NCBI RefSeq assembly: GCF_020907985.1
Contig: NZ_JAJJPA010000005.1
Location: 186,001-250,000 of the forward strand
Source of the DNA: Kitasatospora humi
GTDB lineage: Bacteria; Actinomycetota; Actinomycetes; Streptomycetales; Streptomycetaceae
Reading direction: 5' to 3'
DNA length: 64,000 nucleotides
The notes below the pieces were generated by a model. The model made no database searches and was not told the origin of the DNA. It was given only the letters and a program-made list of their open reading frames with translations. Shown here in pieces: positions 8,960-17,033 of the stretch. Position 1 is the first letter of the stretch; each line of letters starts with the position of its first letter. Both the position numbers and the translations under genes were made by a program.

Positions 8960-10360
8960 ATGTCTGAGCTTCGCGTCCGCTTCGCCCCGTCCCCGACCGG
9001 GATGTTCCACGTCGGTGGTGCCCGGTCCGCCCTGTTCAACTGGGCCTTCGCCCACCAGAACGGCGGCACCTTCGTGCTGCGGATCGAGGACACCGACGCG
9101 GCTCGCAACCAGCCCGAATGGGTGGACGGAATCATCAACGCCCTGGCGGCGGTGGGCATCAGTGACGCTGATCCCTCGTTCGAGGGCCCGTACTTCCAGT
9201 CCCAGTACGCGGCCGAGCACCGTGCGGCGGCGGAGAAGCTCTACGGCCAGGGGCTGGCCTACTACTGCGACTGCACCCGCGAGCAGCTCGCCGAGCGGAC
9301 CGGCTCCCAGCAGCTCGGATACGACGGGTACTGCCGAACCCGTGCGCTGACTCCCGAGCCGGGCCGTGCCCTGCGGTTCCGCACCCCGGACGAGGGCACG
9401 ACCGTGGTGGACGACGTGGTGCGCGGCAGGACCGAGTTCCCCAACAAGGCGATCGAGGACTTCGTCATCGCCCGTGGTGACGGCACGCCGGTCTTCCTGA
9501 TCGCCAACGCGGTGGACGACATCACCCAGCGGATCACCCATGTGATCCGGGGTGAGGAGCACCTGTCGAACACGCCGAAGCAGCAACTGCTGTGGGAGGC
9601 GCTGGGGGCCACCGCGCCGGTGTGGGCGCACCTCCCGGTGATCGTCAACGAGAAGCGCCAGAAGCTCTCCAAGCGGCGGGACAAGGTCGCGCTGGAGGAC
9701 TACCTCGGTGAGGGCTACCTGCCCGATGCGATGGTCAACTACCTGATGCTGCTGGGCTGGGCCCCGGGTGCGGACACCGAAATCCTCCCGTACCGGGAGC
9801 TGGAGTCCCTCTTCCGGCTGGAGGACGTGACGAAGGCCCCGGCCTTCTTCGACATCAAGAAGCTGACCGCTTTCAACGGTGAGTACATCCGGGCGCTGGA
9901 CGGCGAGCGGTTCATCGATGCGTGCGCGCCGTGGTTGTCCGCGCCGACCGTGCCGTGGCGGGCGGAGGCCTTCGACCCGGAGGTCTTCCGCAAGCTCGCG
10001 CCGCTGGCCCAGACCCGGCTGACCGTCCTCAGTGAGGTCGTCTCCTACGTCGACTTCGTGTTCCTGGACGAGCCGGTCCGGGACCAGGCCTCCTGGGACA
10101 AGGCGATGAAGCCGGGCGCGGCCGACGTCATCCGCTCCGTGCGGGAGCGGCTGGTCGACGTCCCGTGGCAGGCGGACGCGCTCAAGGCGGCCCTGGAGGA
10201 AGCGGCGGCCGAGCACGGCCTGAAGCTCGGGAAGGCCCAGGCCCCGATCCGGGTCGCGGTGACCGGGCGCACGGTCGGCCTGCCGCTCTTCGAGTCGCTG
10301 GAGGTCCTCGGCCGCGACCGGACGCTGGCCCGGCTCGACGCGGCCCTCGCGGCGCTGTAG
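8960..10360 (+). CDS. gltX: Glutamate--tRNA ligase
   Basis: Class I glutamyl-tRNA synthetase of 466 residues, charging tRNA-Glu. The ATP-binding HIGH-type motif appears in [13 protein letters not shown] (about residues 9-21) and the KMSKS-type motif as KLSKR (about 235). The C-terminal anticodon-binding half ends in the typical actinobacterial [22 protein letters not shown] at 8960 is chosen because homology begins there. An in-frame GTG at 8894 overlapping the upstream gene would add 22 unmatched residues. The N-terminal half looks unlike the Streptomyces gltX I remember. The three tRNA-Glu genes lie just downstream. Confidence 0.93.
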   Translation: MSELRVRFAPSPTGMFHVGGARSALFNWAFAHQNGGTFVLRIEDTDAARNQPEWVDGIINALAAVGISDADPSFEGPYFQSQYAAEHRAAAEKLYGQGLAYYCDCTREQLAERTGSQQLGYDGYCRTRALTPEPGRALRFRTPDEGTTVVDDVVRGRTEFPNKAIEDFVIARGDGTPVFLIANAVDDITQRITHVIRGEEHLSNTPKQQLLWEALGATAPVWAHLPVIVNEKRQKLSKRRDKVALEDYLGEGYLPDAMVNYLMLLGWAPGADTEILPYRELESLFRLEDVTKAPAFFDIKKLTAFNGEYIRALDGERFIDACAPWLSAPTVPWRAEAFDPEVFRKLAPLAQTRLTVLSEVVSYVDFVFLDEPVRDQASWDKAMKPGAADVIRSVRERLVDVPWQADALKAALEEAAAEHGLKLGKAQAPIRVAVTGRTVGLPLFESLEVLGRDRTLARLDAALAAL

Positions 10361-10373
10361 GAGCCCCGCACCA

Positions 10374-10412
10374 GGTGCCCTGCCCCGGATCGCCGATCCG
10401 CGGCAGGGCACC
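10374..10412 (+). terminator. Terminator after gltX
   Basis: Inverted repeat GGTGCCCTGCC with its exact complement, 11-bp stem, enclosing a second small self-complementary segment (GGATCG/CGATCC). It starts 14 bases after the gltX stop. Confidence 0.75.
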
Positions 10413-10837
10413 TTCGTTCCTCCGTGTGACGCTCCGACAGCTGCCGCGCTTCCTCCAGGTGCTGGGGATCGACGGTGCGACGCCGCGCGAGCGACTGCGC
10501 GACCCGCTCCGCGAGGCCGGCGAGCCGGAGCGGCGGCAGAGCCGCCCGGGGGCCCTCGCCGCTCCGGTCGAGGACCGACCGTCGATGACCGGGACGACCG
10601 GCAGCCTGTTCGTCCGGCGCTGCCGGCACCGTCACCGCGGTCCCGAGGGGGCGGACCGCGCCATTCCCGACCTCCGGCGGGCCGCGTGGCGGGGCCCAGG
10701 GCCGTGCCCCCTGCCGCGCCGGCGGGCGGTGTGGCGGAGGTGGACCCGGCGCGGCCCCCGGGAGCCTGCCGGCCTGCTCGGCGGGCCGGGAACCCGCGGC
10801 TGCGACCGACCTCACTGCCCGCCTGCGGTTATCGATT
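10413..10837. other. Gap without a supportable gene
   Basis: About 425 bases between the gltX terminator and the tRNA promoter. Open frames exist on both strands, but they have no ribosome sites and no recognisable domain, and they run in from shadows of gltX. A decayed gene is possible but I cannot identify one. Confidence 0.4.
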
Positions 10838-10866
10838 TTGGAGCCAGGCCAAGCGTCGGGTAATGT
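10838..10866 (+). promoter_or_regulatory. Promoter of the tRNA cluster
   Basis: TTGGAG (10838-10843) and TAATGT (10861-10866) with an optimal 17-base spacer, about 110 bases before the first tRNA. It fits the housekeeping-sigma consensus of Streptomyces. Confidence 0.6.
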
Positions 10867-10978
10867 TCTTTCTGCGCCGCCCGGGAGGGCAACGGAGAGG
10901 GACTAGGACCCTCACCGGGAACCACTCGGAGCACGGTGTGATCATCGGACCAAGATCCCGCAAGGGGTTGCGATCTGA

Positions 10979-11050
10979 TGGGGTATGGTGTAATTGGCAG
11001 CACGACTGATTCTGGTTCAGTTAGTCTAGGTTCGAGTCCTGGTACCCCAG
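10979..11050 (+). tRNA. tRNA-Gln (anticodon CTG), copy 1
   Basis: A complete cloverleaf. The acceptor stem TGGGGTA pairs with TACCCCA. The anticodon stem ACTGA/TCAGT encloses loop TTCTGGT (anticodon CTG), and the T arm contains GGTTCGAGTCC. The 3' CCA is not encoded. Confidence 0.97.
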
Positions 11051-11055
11051 CGCAG

Positions 11056-11073
11056 TGCCGCGTTTTCGCGGCA
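11056..11073 (+). other. Hairpin in the tRNA spacer
   Basis: TGCCGCG-TTTT-CGCGGCA, a perfect 7-bp stem in the 29-base spacer between tRNA-Gln 1 and tRNA-Glu 1. It is probably a transcript-processing or structural element. Confidence 0.5.
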
Positions 11074-11079
11074 AGGCAA

Positions 11080-11152
11080 GCCCCCGTTGTGTAGCGGCCT
11101 AGCACGCTGCCCTCTCACGGCAGTAGCGCCGGTTCGAATCCGGTCGGGGGTA
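11080..11152 (+). tRNA. tRNA-Glu (anticodon CTC), copy 1
   Basis: Cloverleaf with acceptor GCCCCCG/CGGGGGT (first pair G-U), and anticodon stem CTGCC/GGCAG enclosing CTCTCAC (anticodon CTC). CCA is not encoded. It is identical to the two following copies. Confidence 0.97.
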
Positions 11153-11197
11153 CGCAATGCAAGTTGCGTGAGTGACACAGTCAATTGCATAGCAGGA

Positions 11198-11270
11198 GCC
11201 CCCGTTGTGTAGCGGCCTAGCACGCTGCCCTCTCACGGCAGTAGCGCCGGTTCGAATCCGGTCGGGGGTA
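11198..11270 (+). tRNA. tRNA-Glu (anticodon CTC), copy 2
   Basis: Second identical tRNA-Glu gene. The spacer before it contains an ACGCAA/TTGCGT inverted repeat. CCA is not encoded. Confidence 0.97.
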
Positions 11271-11275
11271 CGCAG

Positions 11276-11293
11276 TGCGGGACTCGTCCCGCA
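11276..11293 (+). other. Hairpin in the tRNA spacer
   Basis: TGCGGGA-CTCG-TCCCGCA, a perfect 7-bp stem between tRNA-Glu copies 2 and 3. Its sequence differs from the other spacer hairpins. Confidence 0.5.
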
Positions 11294-11303
11294 TCGCAGG
11301 GAA

Positions 11304-11376
11304 GCCCCCGTTGTGTAGCGGCCTAGCACGCTGCCCTCTCACGGCAGTAGCGCCGGTTCGAATCCGGTCGGGGGTA
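11304..11376 (+). tRNA. tRNA-Glu (anticodon CTC), copy 3
   Basis: Third identical tRNA-Glu gene, with the same acceptor and anticodon stems as copies 1 and 2. CCA is not encoded. Confidence 0.97.
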
Positions 11377-11383
11377 CGAGCGG

Positions 11384-11413
11384 ATCGGCCGATGGTGGAA
11401 ACCATCGGCCGAT
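11384..11413 (+). other. Long hairpin between tRNA-Glu 3 and tRNA-Gln 2
   Basis: A perfect 13-bp stem (ATCGGCCGATGGT and its complement) closed by a GGAA loop, ending five bases before the last tRNA. It is strong enough to act as a partial terminator or a ribonuclease processing signal. Confidence 0.6.
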
Positions 11414-11418
11414 TGCTG

Positions 11419-11490
11419 TGGGATATGGTGTAATTGGCAGCACGACTGATTCTGGTTCAGTTAGTCTAGGTTCGAGTCCTGGTATCCCAG
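11419..11490 (+). tRNA. tRNA-Gln (anticodon CTG), copy 2
   Basis: Same as tRNA-Gln copy 1 except in the acceptor stem, TGGGATA/TATCCCA, where one G-C pair has become A-T by changes on both sides. CCA is not encoded. Confidence 0.97.
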
Positions 11491-11501
11491 CCAGAATGTG
11501 A

Positions 11502-11523
11502 AAGCCCCCGGATCCGGGGGCTT
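11502..11523 (+). terminator. Terminator of the tRNA operon
   Basis: A perfect 22-base palindrome beginning AAGCCCCCGG, followed by CTTTGTTTT. This is a classical intrinsic terminator right after the last tRNA. It can also serve ndgR on the other strand. Confidence 0.85.
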
Positions 11524-11621
11524 CTTTGTTTTCCGGGCGGCCGCGCAGAATCGGGGCCGCGGGAATTCGGGGCCGCGCACCGCAGAACCGGGTGCGCGGC
11601 CCCGCCGCCGTTCCTCGCGGG

Positions 11622-12335
11622 TCAGCCGCGCCGCAGGGCCTCGGTGAGGCGGTTGGCGGCCTCCACGATGGCCTGGGCGTGCAGCCGGCCCGGGTGGCGG
11701 CTCAGCCGCTCGATGGGGCCGGAGACCGAGACGGCGGCCACCACGCGGTTGGAGGGCCCGCGGACGGGTGCGGAGACGGACGCGACGCCGGGTTCGCGCT
11801 CGCCGATCGACTGGGCCCAGCCGCGGCGCCGCACGCCGCTGAGCGCGGTGGCGGTGAACCGGGCGCCCTGCAGGCCGCGGTGCAGCCGCTCGGGCTCCTC
11901 CCAGGCGAGCAGCACCTGCGCGGCCGAGCCGGCCTTCATCGGCAGCGTCGAGCCCACCGGCACGGTGTCCCGCAGGCCGGAGAGCCGCTCGGCGGCGGCG
12001 ACGCAGATCCGCATCTCGCCCTGGCGGCGGTAGAGCTGGGCGCTCTCGCCGGTGACGTCGCGCAGGTGGGTCAGCACCGGGCCCGCGGTGGCGAGCAGCC
12101 GGTCCTCGCCCGCGGCGGCGGAGAGTTCGGCGAGCCGGGGGCCGAGGATGAACCGGCCCTGCATGTCCCTGGTGACCAGGCGGTGGTGTTCGAGTGCGAC
12201 GGCGAGCCGGTGGGCCGTGGGCCGCGCCAGACCGGTGGCGGCGACCAGCCCCGCCAACGTGGCGGGGCCCGACTCCAGTGCGCTGAGCACCAGAGCGGCC
12301 TTGTCGAGAACGCCGACGCCGCTAGTGTTGTCCAT
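11622..12335 (-). CDS. ndgR: IclR-family regulator NdgR
   Basis: A 237-residue IclR-type regulator. The N-terminal winged helix-turn-helix covers about residues 8-65 ([22 protein letters not shown]), followed by the IclR effector-binding domain. Its position divergent to leuCD identifies it as NdgR, which in Streptomyces controls leucine and related amino-acid genes. The ATG at 12335 has no ribosome site, and a promoter-like pair places the transcript start at or next to the ATG, so the mRNA is probably leaderless. The 151-base gap to leuC is the likely operator region for both directions. Confidence 0.93.
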   Translation of the reverse strand: MDNTSGVGVLDKAALVLSALESGPATLAGLVAATGLARPTAHRLAVALEHHRLVTRDMQGRFILGPRLAELSAAAGEDRLLATAGPVLTHLRDVTGESAQLYRRQGEMRICVAAAERLSGLRDTVPVGSTLPMKAGSAAQVLLAWEEPERLHRGLQGARFTATALSGVRRRGWAQSIGEREPGVASVSAPVRGPSNRVVAAVSVSGPIERLSRHPGRLHAQAIVEAANRLTEALRRG

Positions 12336-12341
12336 GCAACG

Positions 12342-12370
12342 ATACTGCAGTCTCAGTAGGCGAGACGCAA
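12342..12370 (-). promoter_or_regulatory. ndgR promoter, with overlapping inverted repeat
   Basis: On the minus strand TTGCGT (12370-12365) and CAGTAT (12347-12342) are 17 bases apart, six bases before the ndgR ATG. The region also contains GTCTC-N7-GAGAC (12350-12366), a candidate operator for NdgR itself and for leuC. Confidence 0.5.
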
Positions 12371-12486
12371 GTTCAAAGTCCCGCGAAACGCGTCACCCTG
12401 GGAAGCAGTCCGGGACAAACCCCCGGAGAACGGGCACCCCCACGACCACGATCAGGCCGGCAGAGCGGCCGGCTGGAGGGAACGCG

Positions 12487-13908
12487 ATGGGACGGACACT
12501 GGCAGAGAAGGTCTGGGACGACCATGTCGTCCGGCGCGCGGAGGGCGAGCCCGACCTGCTCTACATCGACCTCCACCTGCTGCACGAGGTGACCAGCCCG
12601 CAGGCCTTCGACGGCCTCCGCCTGGCCGGTCGCCGGGTCCGCCGGACCGACCTCACGATCGCCACCGAGGACCACAACACCCCGACCCTGGACATCGACA
12701 AGCCGATCGCCGACCCGGTCTCCAAGGTGCAGCTGGAGACCCTGCGGCGCAACGCCGCCGAGTTCGGCGTCCGGATCCACTCGCTGGGCGACGTCGAGCA
12801 GGGCGTTGTCCACGTGGTGGGACCGCAGCTGGGACTGACCCAGCCCGGCATGACCGTGGTCTGTGGCGATTCCCACACCTCCACCCACGGTGCCTTCGGC
12901 GCCCTGGCCTTCGGCATCGGCACCAGCCAGGTCGAGCACGTGCTGGCCACCCAGACGCTGCCGCTGGCCCCGTTCAAGACCATGGCGATCACGGTCGAGG
13001 GCGAGCTGCCCGAGGGCGTCACCGCCAAGGACCTGATCCTGGCGATCATCGCCAGGATCGGTACCGGCGGCGGCCAGGGGTACGTCCTGGAGTACCGCGG
13101 CCCGGCCATCCGGAAGCTGTCCATGGAAGCCCGGATGACCATCTGCAACATGTCCATCGAGGCGGGCGCCCGGGCCGGCATGATCGCCCCGGACCGGACC
13201 ACCTTCGACTACCTCGAGGGCCGCCCGCACGCCCCGCAGGGCGCGGACTGGGACGCGGCCGTCGCGTACTGGGAGACCCTGGCCACCGACGAGGACGCGG
13301 TCTTCGACGCCGAGGTCGTCATCGACGCGAGCGAGCTGACCCCGTTCGTCACCTGGGGCACCAACCCGGGCCAGGGCGCCCCGCTGGGCTCCGCCGTGCC
13401 CGACCCGGCGGGCTTCGCCGATCCGCAGGAGCGGATCGCCGCCGAGAACGCCCTGGCCTACATGGGTCTGGAGCCCGGCACCCCGCTGCGCGAGGTCGCG
13501 GTCGACGCGGTCTTCGTGGGCTCCTGCACCAACGGTCGGATCGAGGACCTGCGCGCCGCCGCGGCGATCCTGGACGGTCGCCAGGTCGCCGACGGCGTAC
13601 GGATGCTGGTGGTCCCCGGCTCGGTGCGGGTCGCGCTGCAGGCCGTCGAGGAGGGGCTGGACAAGGTGTTCACCGCGGCCGGCGCCGAATGGCGGCACGC
13701 CGGTTGCTCGATGTGCCTCGGCATGAACCCCGACCAGCTCGCGCCCGGCGAGCGCTGCGCCTCCACCTCGAACCGCAACTTCGAGGGCCGCCAGGGCAAG
13801 GGCGGCCGCACCCATCTGGTCTCCCCGCAGGTCGCCGCCGCCACCGCGGTGCTGGGCCGACTGGCCGCACCCGCCGATCTCACCGCCAACGTCCCCGCGG
13901 AGGTCTGA
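12487..13908 (+). CDS. leuC: 3-isopropylmalate dehydratase large subunit
   Basis: Large subunit (473 residues) of isopropylmalate isomerase, which converts 2- to 3-isopropylmalate in leucine synthesis. It carries the [4Fe-4S] cluster ligands of the aconitase family: Cys347 in VGSCTNGR, and Cys407 and Cys410 in [11 protein letters not shown]. The substrate-site [20 protein letters not shown] is intact. ATG at 12487 follows GGAGGG. It is the first gene of a two-gene operon with leuD, divergent from ndgR. Confidence 0.97.
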   Translation: MGRTLAEKVWDDHVVRRAEGEPDLLYIDLHLLHEVTSPQAFDGLRLAGRRVRRTDLTIATEDHNTPTLDIDKPIADPVSKVQLETLRRNAAEFGVRIHSLGDVEQGVVHVVGPQLGLTQPGMTVVCGDSHTSTHGAFGALAFGIGTSQVEHVLATQTLPLAPFKTMAITVEGELPEGVTAKDLILAIIARIGTGGGQGYVLEYRGPAIRKLSMEARMTICNMSIEAGARAGMIAPDRTTFDYLEGRPHAPQGADWDAAVAYWETLATDEDAVFDAEVVIDASELTPFVTWGTNPGQGAPLGSAVPDPAGFADPQERIAAENALAYMGLEPGTPLREVAVDAVFVGSCTNGRIEDLRAAAAILDGRQVADGVRMLVVPGSVRVALQAVEEGLDKVFTAAGAEWRHAGCSMCLGMNPDQLAPGERCASTSNRNFEGRQGKGGRTHLVSPQVAAATAVLGRLAAPADLTANVPAEV

Positions 13909-13911
13909 GCC

Positions 13912-14508
13912 ATGGAGAAGTTCACCGTCCACACCGGTCGGGCCGTCCCGCTGCGCCGCAGCAACGTGGACACCGACCAGATCATCCCCGCCCATTGGCT
14001 CAAGAAGGTCACCCGCACGGGTTTTGAGGACGGCCTGTTCGAAGCCTGGCGCCGGGACGAGTCGTTCATCCTGAACCGGCCCGAGCGGCGGGGGGCCACG
14101 GTGCTGGTGGCCGGGCCTGAGTTCGGTACCGGATCGTCGCGCGAACACGCGGTCTGGGCGCTGCAGAACTACGGCTTCCAGGCGGTGATCTCGTCCCGCT
14201 TCGCCGATATCTTCCGCGGCAACTCGCTGAAGAACGGGCTGCTGACCGTGGTGTTGCCGCAGTCGACGGTGGAGGCGCTCTGGGAGCTGACCGAGGCCGA
14301 CCCGAATGCCGAGATCACCGTGGACCTGGTGGCGCGCGAGGTGCGTGCCGAGGGCGTGACGGCGCCCTTCGAGCTGGACGAGAACGTGCGTTGGCGGTTG
14401 CTCAACGGCCTGGACGACATCAGCATCACGCTGCAGAACGCTGATGACATCGCGGCCTTCGAGGCGGGCCGGCCGGGCTTCAAGCCGCGCACCCAACCGG
14501 TCGCCTGA
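13912..14508 (+). CDS. leuD: 3-isopropylmalate dehydratase small subunit
   Basis: Small (swivel) subunit of isopropylmalate isomerase, 198 residues, the partner of LeuC. It begins [31 protein letters not shown] and shows the conserved [21 protein letters not shown] substrate-binding loop. It starts three bases after the leuC stop, so the subunits are cotranslated. A terminator hairpin follows. Confidence 0.97.
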   Translation: MEKFTVHTGRAVPLRRSNVDTDQIIPAHWLKKVTRTGFEDGLFEAWRRDESFILNRPERRGATVLVAGPEFGTGSSREHAVWALQNYGFQAVISSRFADIFRGNSLKNGLLTVVLPQSTVEALWELTEADPNAEITVDLVAREVRAEGVTAPFELDENVRWRLLNGLDDISITLQNADDIAAFEAGRPGFKPRTQPVA

Positions 14509-14520
14509 CCTCACGCAATC

Positions 14521-14556
14521 CGATGGCCCGTTCCCTTCCCAGGGGGCGGGCCATCG
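14521..14556 (+). terminator. Terminator after leuD
   Basis: CGATGGCCCG and its complement CGGGCCATCG enclose a 16-base loop, 12 bases after the leuD stop. Confidence 0.7.
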
Positions 14557-14677
14557 CTCGTAGCGGGGGGGAGTTCACTCCTCACACCGGGTCAGAGTGC
14601 GACCCGGATAGTGCGTCGATTTGCCGGAACACCGGGGCCCGCGCGTCACAACTCCGAGTTGATGGCACAATCAGAGC

Positions 14678-15034
14678 ATGCACCGGCACCATGAACCTCC
14701 GTACGCGGGCGGCGATCCCGCGCGATCGGAGTTCGTGGCCCGGGATCCCGAGAGTCGAATTGACGATCGGCTGGACAACGAGACCTCCGTCGACTCCGTC
14801 GACGAGGTGCCGGACGACCCGGAAGTCGCGGCGCTCTACGCGCTAGTGGCAGAGCGGTTGAAGCAGGCTCACGCCCGCGTGCACGCGCTCCACGTGTCCG
14901 CTGAAGCAAAGACCGCTCTCGCCCGGCAACTGCTGATCGTCACCGAGACCGCCAAGCGCGATCTCCCGGAGGCGGCGCGGCGGTTGAGTCGCTTTGTGCA
15001 TGACCTGGACGAGGGGCGCCCGCCCCGCGGCTGA
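14678..15034 (+). CDS. Conserved small protein of unknown function
   Basis: A 118-residue soluble protein found, to my memory, between leuD and hupS in other Streptomyces. The first 45 residues are charged and low in structure. The rest is a predicted helical hairpin (ALYALVAERLKQAHARVHAL, then AKTALARQLLIVTETAKRDL). No catalytic motif is visible. The ATG lacks a ribosome site and sits six bases after a CACAAT -10-like element (14666-14671), which suggests a leaderless mRNA. Function unknown. Confidence 0.75.
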   Translation: MHRHHEPPYAGGDPARSEFVARDPESRIDDRLDNETSVDSVDEVPDDPEVAALYALVAERLKQAHARVHALHVSAEAKTALARQLLIVTETAKRDLPEAARRLSRFVHDLDEGRPPRG

Positions 15035-15088
15035 GGTCGCAGACGCGCAAATCCATTGCGACACTAGGGTGATTCGCGCGTTTGGTAA

Positions 15089-15117
15089 TTGAAAGTCCGC
15101 ACATACATACCTAACGT
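15089..15117 (+). promoter_or_regulatory. hupS promoter
   Basis: TTGAAA (15089-15094), a 17-base spacer, then TAACGT (15112-15117), about 50 bases before the GTG. The leader contains a small perfect hairpin, CGGATG-GAAT-CATCCG (15128-15143). Confidence 0.6.
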
Positions 15118-15167
15118 GCGAATTGAACGGATGGAATCATCCGGCGCCCGTTTCTGAAGGGGAAGAC

Positions 15168-15836
15168 GTGAACAAGGCTCAGCTTGTCGAAGCGGTGGCC
15201 GAGCAGCTGGGTGGTCGCAAGGCTGCCGCAGAGGCCGTCGACGCAGTGCTCGACACCATGGTGCGTGCCGTTGTGGCCGGTGACCGGGTCTCGGTCACCG
15301 GGTTCGGTACCTTCGAGAAGGTGGAGCGTTCCGCGCGCTTCGCCCGCAACCCGCAGACCGGGGAGCGCGTCAAGGTCAAGAAGACCTCGGTGCCGCGCTT
15401 CCGCCCCGGCCAGGGCTTCAAGGACCTGGTCAGCGGCAGCAAGAAGCTGCCGAAGGAAGGCCCCTCGGTCAAGAAGGCCCCCAAGGGCTCGCTGACCCCG
15501 GGCAAGAGCGGCGTGGCCGCCACCGCCGCCGCCAAGCGCGCCGCCACCAAGCGCGCCGCGGCTGCCGCCGAGGCGGCTCCGGCGAAGAAGGCCGCCGCCA
15601 AGAAGGCGACCGCGGTCAAGAAGACCACCACGGCGAAGAAGGCGGCCCCGGCCAAGACCACGGCCGCCAAGAAGACCACCGCCACCGCCAAGAAGGCGGC
15701 CCCGGCCAAGACCACGGCGGCCAAGAAGACCACCACCGCCAAGGCGACCGCGGCCAAGACCACGGCCAAGAAGACCGCTCCGGCGAAGAAGACCACCACG
15801 CGCAAGACCACCGCGCGCAAGAGCACCGCGAAGTAA
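15168..15836 (+). CDS. hupS: HU-family nucleoid protein with lysine-rich tail (HupS)
   Basis: A 222-residue histone-like protein in two parts. Residues 1-92 are a normal HU domain (NKAQLVEAVAEQLGG, then the DNA-gripping arm GERVKVKKTSVPRFRPG). The rest is an Ala/Lys/Thr tail with many AAKKTT- and AAPAK-type repeats, like linker histone H1 tails. In Streptomyces this dual-domain form (HupS) compacts the nucleoid in sporulating hyphae. The GTG at 15168 follows AAGGGGA. The tail repeats are also repetitive at DNA level, so its length may vary between strains. Confidence 0.95.
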   Translation: MNKAQLVEAVAEQLGGRKAAAEAVDAVLDTMVRAVVAGDRVSVTGFGTFEKVERSARFARNPQTGERVKVKKTSVPRFRPGQGFKDLVSGSKKLPKEGPSVKKAPKGSLTPGKSGVAATAAAKRAATKRAAAAAEAAPAKKAAAKKATAVKKTTTAKKAAPAKTTAAKKTTATAKKAAPAKTTAAKKTTTAKATAAKTTAKKTAPAKKTTTRKTTARKSTAK

Positions 15837-15894
15837 GTAGGGCACGGTCGGGTGCCGTTGGGGCACTCGGTGGCAGGTCACGCAGTACACATGT

Positions 15895-15943
15895 ACCGCC
15901 GCGGCGGTCCGCCCCCGATCAAGGGGCGGGCCGCCGCGGCGGT
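15895..15943. terminator. Bidirectional terminator between hupS and the cold-shock-like gene
   Basis: A 21-bp stem with one G-T pair and a seven-base loop, followed on the plus strand by TTTCTG. It lies between convergent genes and can stop transcription from both sides. Confidence 0.85.
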
Positions 15944-15980
15944 TTCTGCCGGCCTCTGATTTGACGGAGCGTCAGTTCCC

Positions 15981-16205
15981 TTAGGGATCGGGGAAGGTCT
16001 GCAGCGTGACGAACACCACCCGGCGCCGCTCCCCGCTGCCCTCGGTGCGGATCCGCACCCGCTGACCGGGGCGCAGCAGCCGCAGGCCGCCCGCCTCGAA
16101 CGCGGCGGCGTCGAACGGCACCGGGGTGCCGTCGTCGAGCAGCACGGAGCCCTCGTGGGTGGCGGGGTCGAAGGTGAACGCGGTGGCCTGCATGCCGCCC
16201 AGCAT
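15981..16205 (-). CDS. Small OB-fold (cold-shock-like) protein
   Basis: A 74-residue protein resembling a cold-shock domain: G-V-L-L-D-D-G-T strand pattern, FDAAAFEAGGLRLLRPGQRV, then VRIRTEGSGERRRVVFV. The aromatic RNP motifs of true cold-shock proteins (KGFGFI, VFVHF) are not preserved, so nucleic-acid binding is uncertain. The start could be ATG 16205 or the internal ATG at 16193. It lies immediately downstream of cofC on the same strand and probably shares its transcript. Confidence 0.7.
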   Translation of the reverse strand: MLGGMQATAFTFDPATHEGSVLLDDGTPVPFDAAAFEAGGLRLLRPGQRVRIRTEGSGERRRVVFVTLQTFPDP

Positions 16206-16213
16206 AGAGCCGC

Positions 16214-16909
16214 CTAGACCAGTGCGGCGGTGGCCGTCCGGGTGTGCGGGCCGACCCCGAGGACGAGGGCCTCGGCCAGGTCGGCGGCGGTGTCGACGTC
16301 CCGGCGCACCGACGGCACGTCCGGCAGCAGCAGCTCGCGGGCACCGCCCCTCGCGTGGCGCAGTCGGGACGGGCCGCCGAAGGCCGGGGCCAACCGCCGG
16401 CCCTCGGCGCAGGCCAGCAGCGTGGTGCCGTCACCGGGGGCGTCCGCCAGGAACGCGCGCTCCCCGGGCGGGACCGCGCCCAGCACCCGGGTCAGCTCCG
16501 CCGCCCGCAGCGCCGGCAGGTCGGCCGAGAGCGCGGCCAGGGGCGCATCGGGGCGCAGTCGTCGCGCCCGGTCGGCGCCGTGCGACAGCGCCTCGTTGAG
16601 CCCGCCGTCCGGTTCGTCGGCCAGTACCAGCGCGCCCAGTGCGGCCAGCGCCGCCCCCGCCTCCGGGTCCTTGCACACCACCAGCACCTGGGCGACGGCC
16701 GGGCAGGCCAGCGCGGCCGTCACGGTGTCCAGGGCGAAGGCGAGCGCCAGCCGCGGCCGGTGCACCCCGGCGAACGGTGCGAGCCGGCTCTTCGCCCGGG
16801 CCGGCGTCTTGACCGGCAGCACCAGGCTCCACCGCGCGGCGGGGCGTACGGTGGGCTGCGGCACGGGCAGTTCGGGCAGTGGAGGAGTCATCGGCGGCAT
16901 CGTCGCCAT
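16214..16909 (-). CDS. cofC: 2-phospho-L-lactate / phosphoenolpyruvate guanylyltransferase
   Basis: Nucleotidyltransferase of about 231 residues in coenzyme F420 synthesis (CofC/FbiD). It transfers GMP from GTP to phospholactate or phosphoenolpyruvate. The family start is visible: WSLVLPVKTPARAKSRLAP, with the Lys-Ser-Arg-Leu nucleotide-binding loop, then the acidic SADLPALRAAEL and GDGTTLLA segments. Several nearby ATGs (16909, 16900, 16891) are possible starts, none with a strong ribosome site; homology begins after them. Divergent from the acyltransferase gene. Confidence 0.88.
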   Translation of the reverse strand: MATMPPMTPPLPELPVPQPTVRPAARWSLVLPVKTPARAKSRLAPFAGVHRPRLALAFALDTVTAALACPAVAQVLVVCKDPEAGAALAALGALVLADEPDGGLNEALSHGADRARRLRPDAPLAALSADLPALRAAELTRVLGAVPPGERAFLADAPGDGTTLLACAEGRRLAPAFGGPSRLRHARGGARELLLPDVPSVRRDVDTAADLAEALVLGVGPHTRTATAALV

Positions 16910-17033
16910 TCTGGTGTCGGCCCGTCGACGGCCGCCAGTGCACCCCCGTGCGAGGATGACCGGCGGAACAGACCGACGAGTCCGATGAAACCGCGGCACC
17001 TCACGCTGCCGCAGCACATGAGGAGGACCTGGG

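Noticed and set aside
10413..10837. Open frames on both strands after gltX
   Set aside because: They extend from shadows of gltX, lack starts with ribosome sites, and show no known fold. The region is left as a gap.
10979..11490. tRNA cluster as an integration (att) site
   Set aside because: No integrase, no duplicated tRNA 3' end bordering foreign DNA, and neighbouring genes keep the core order.
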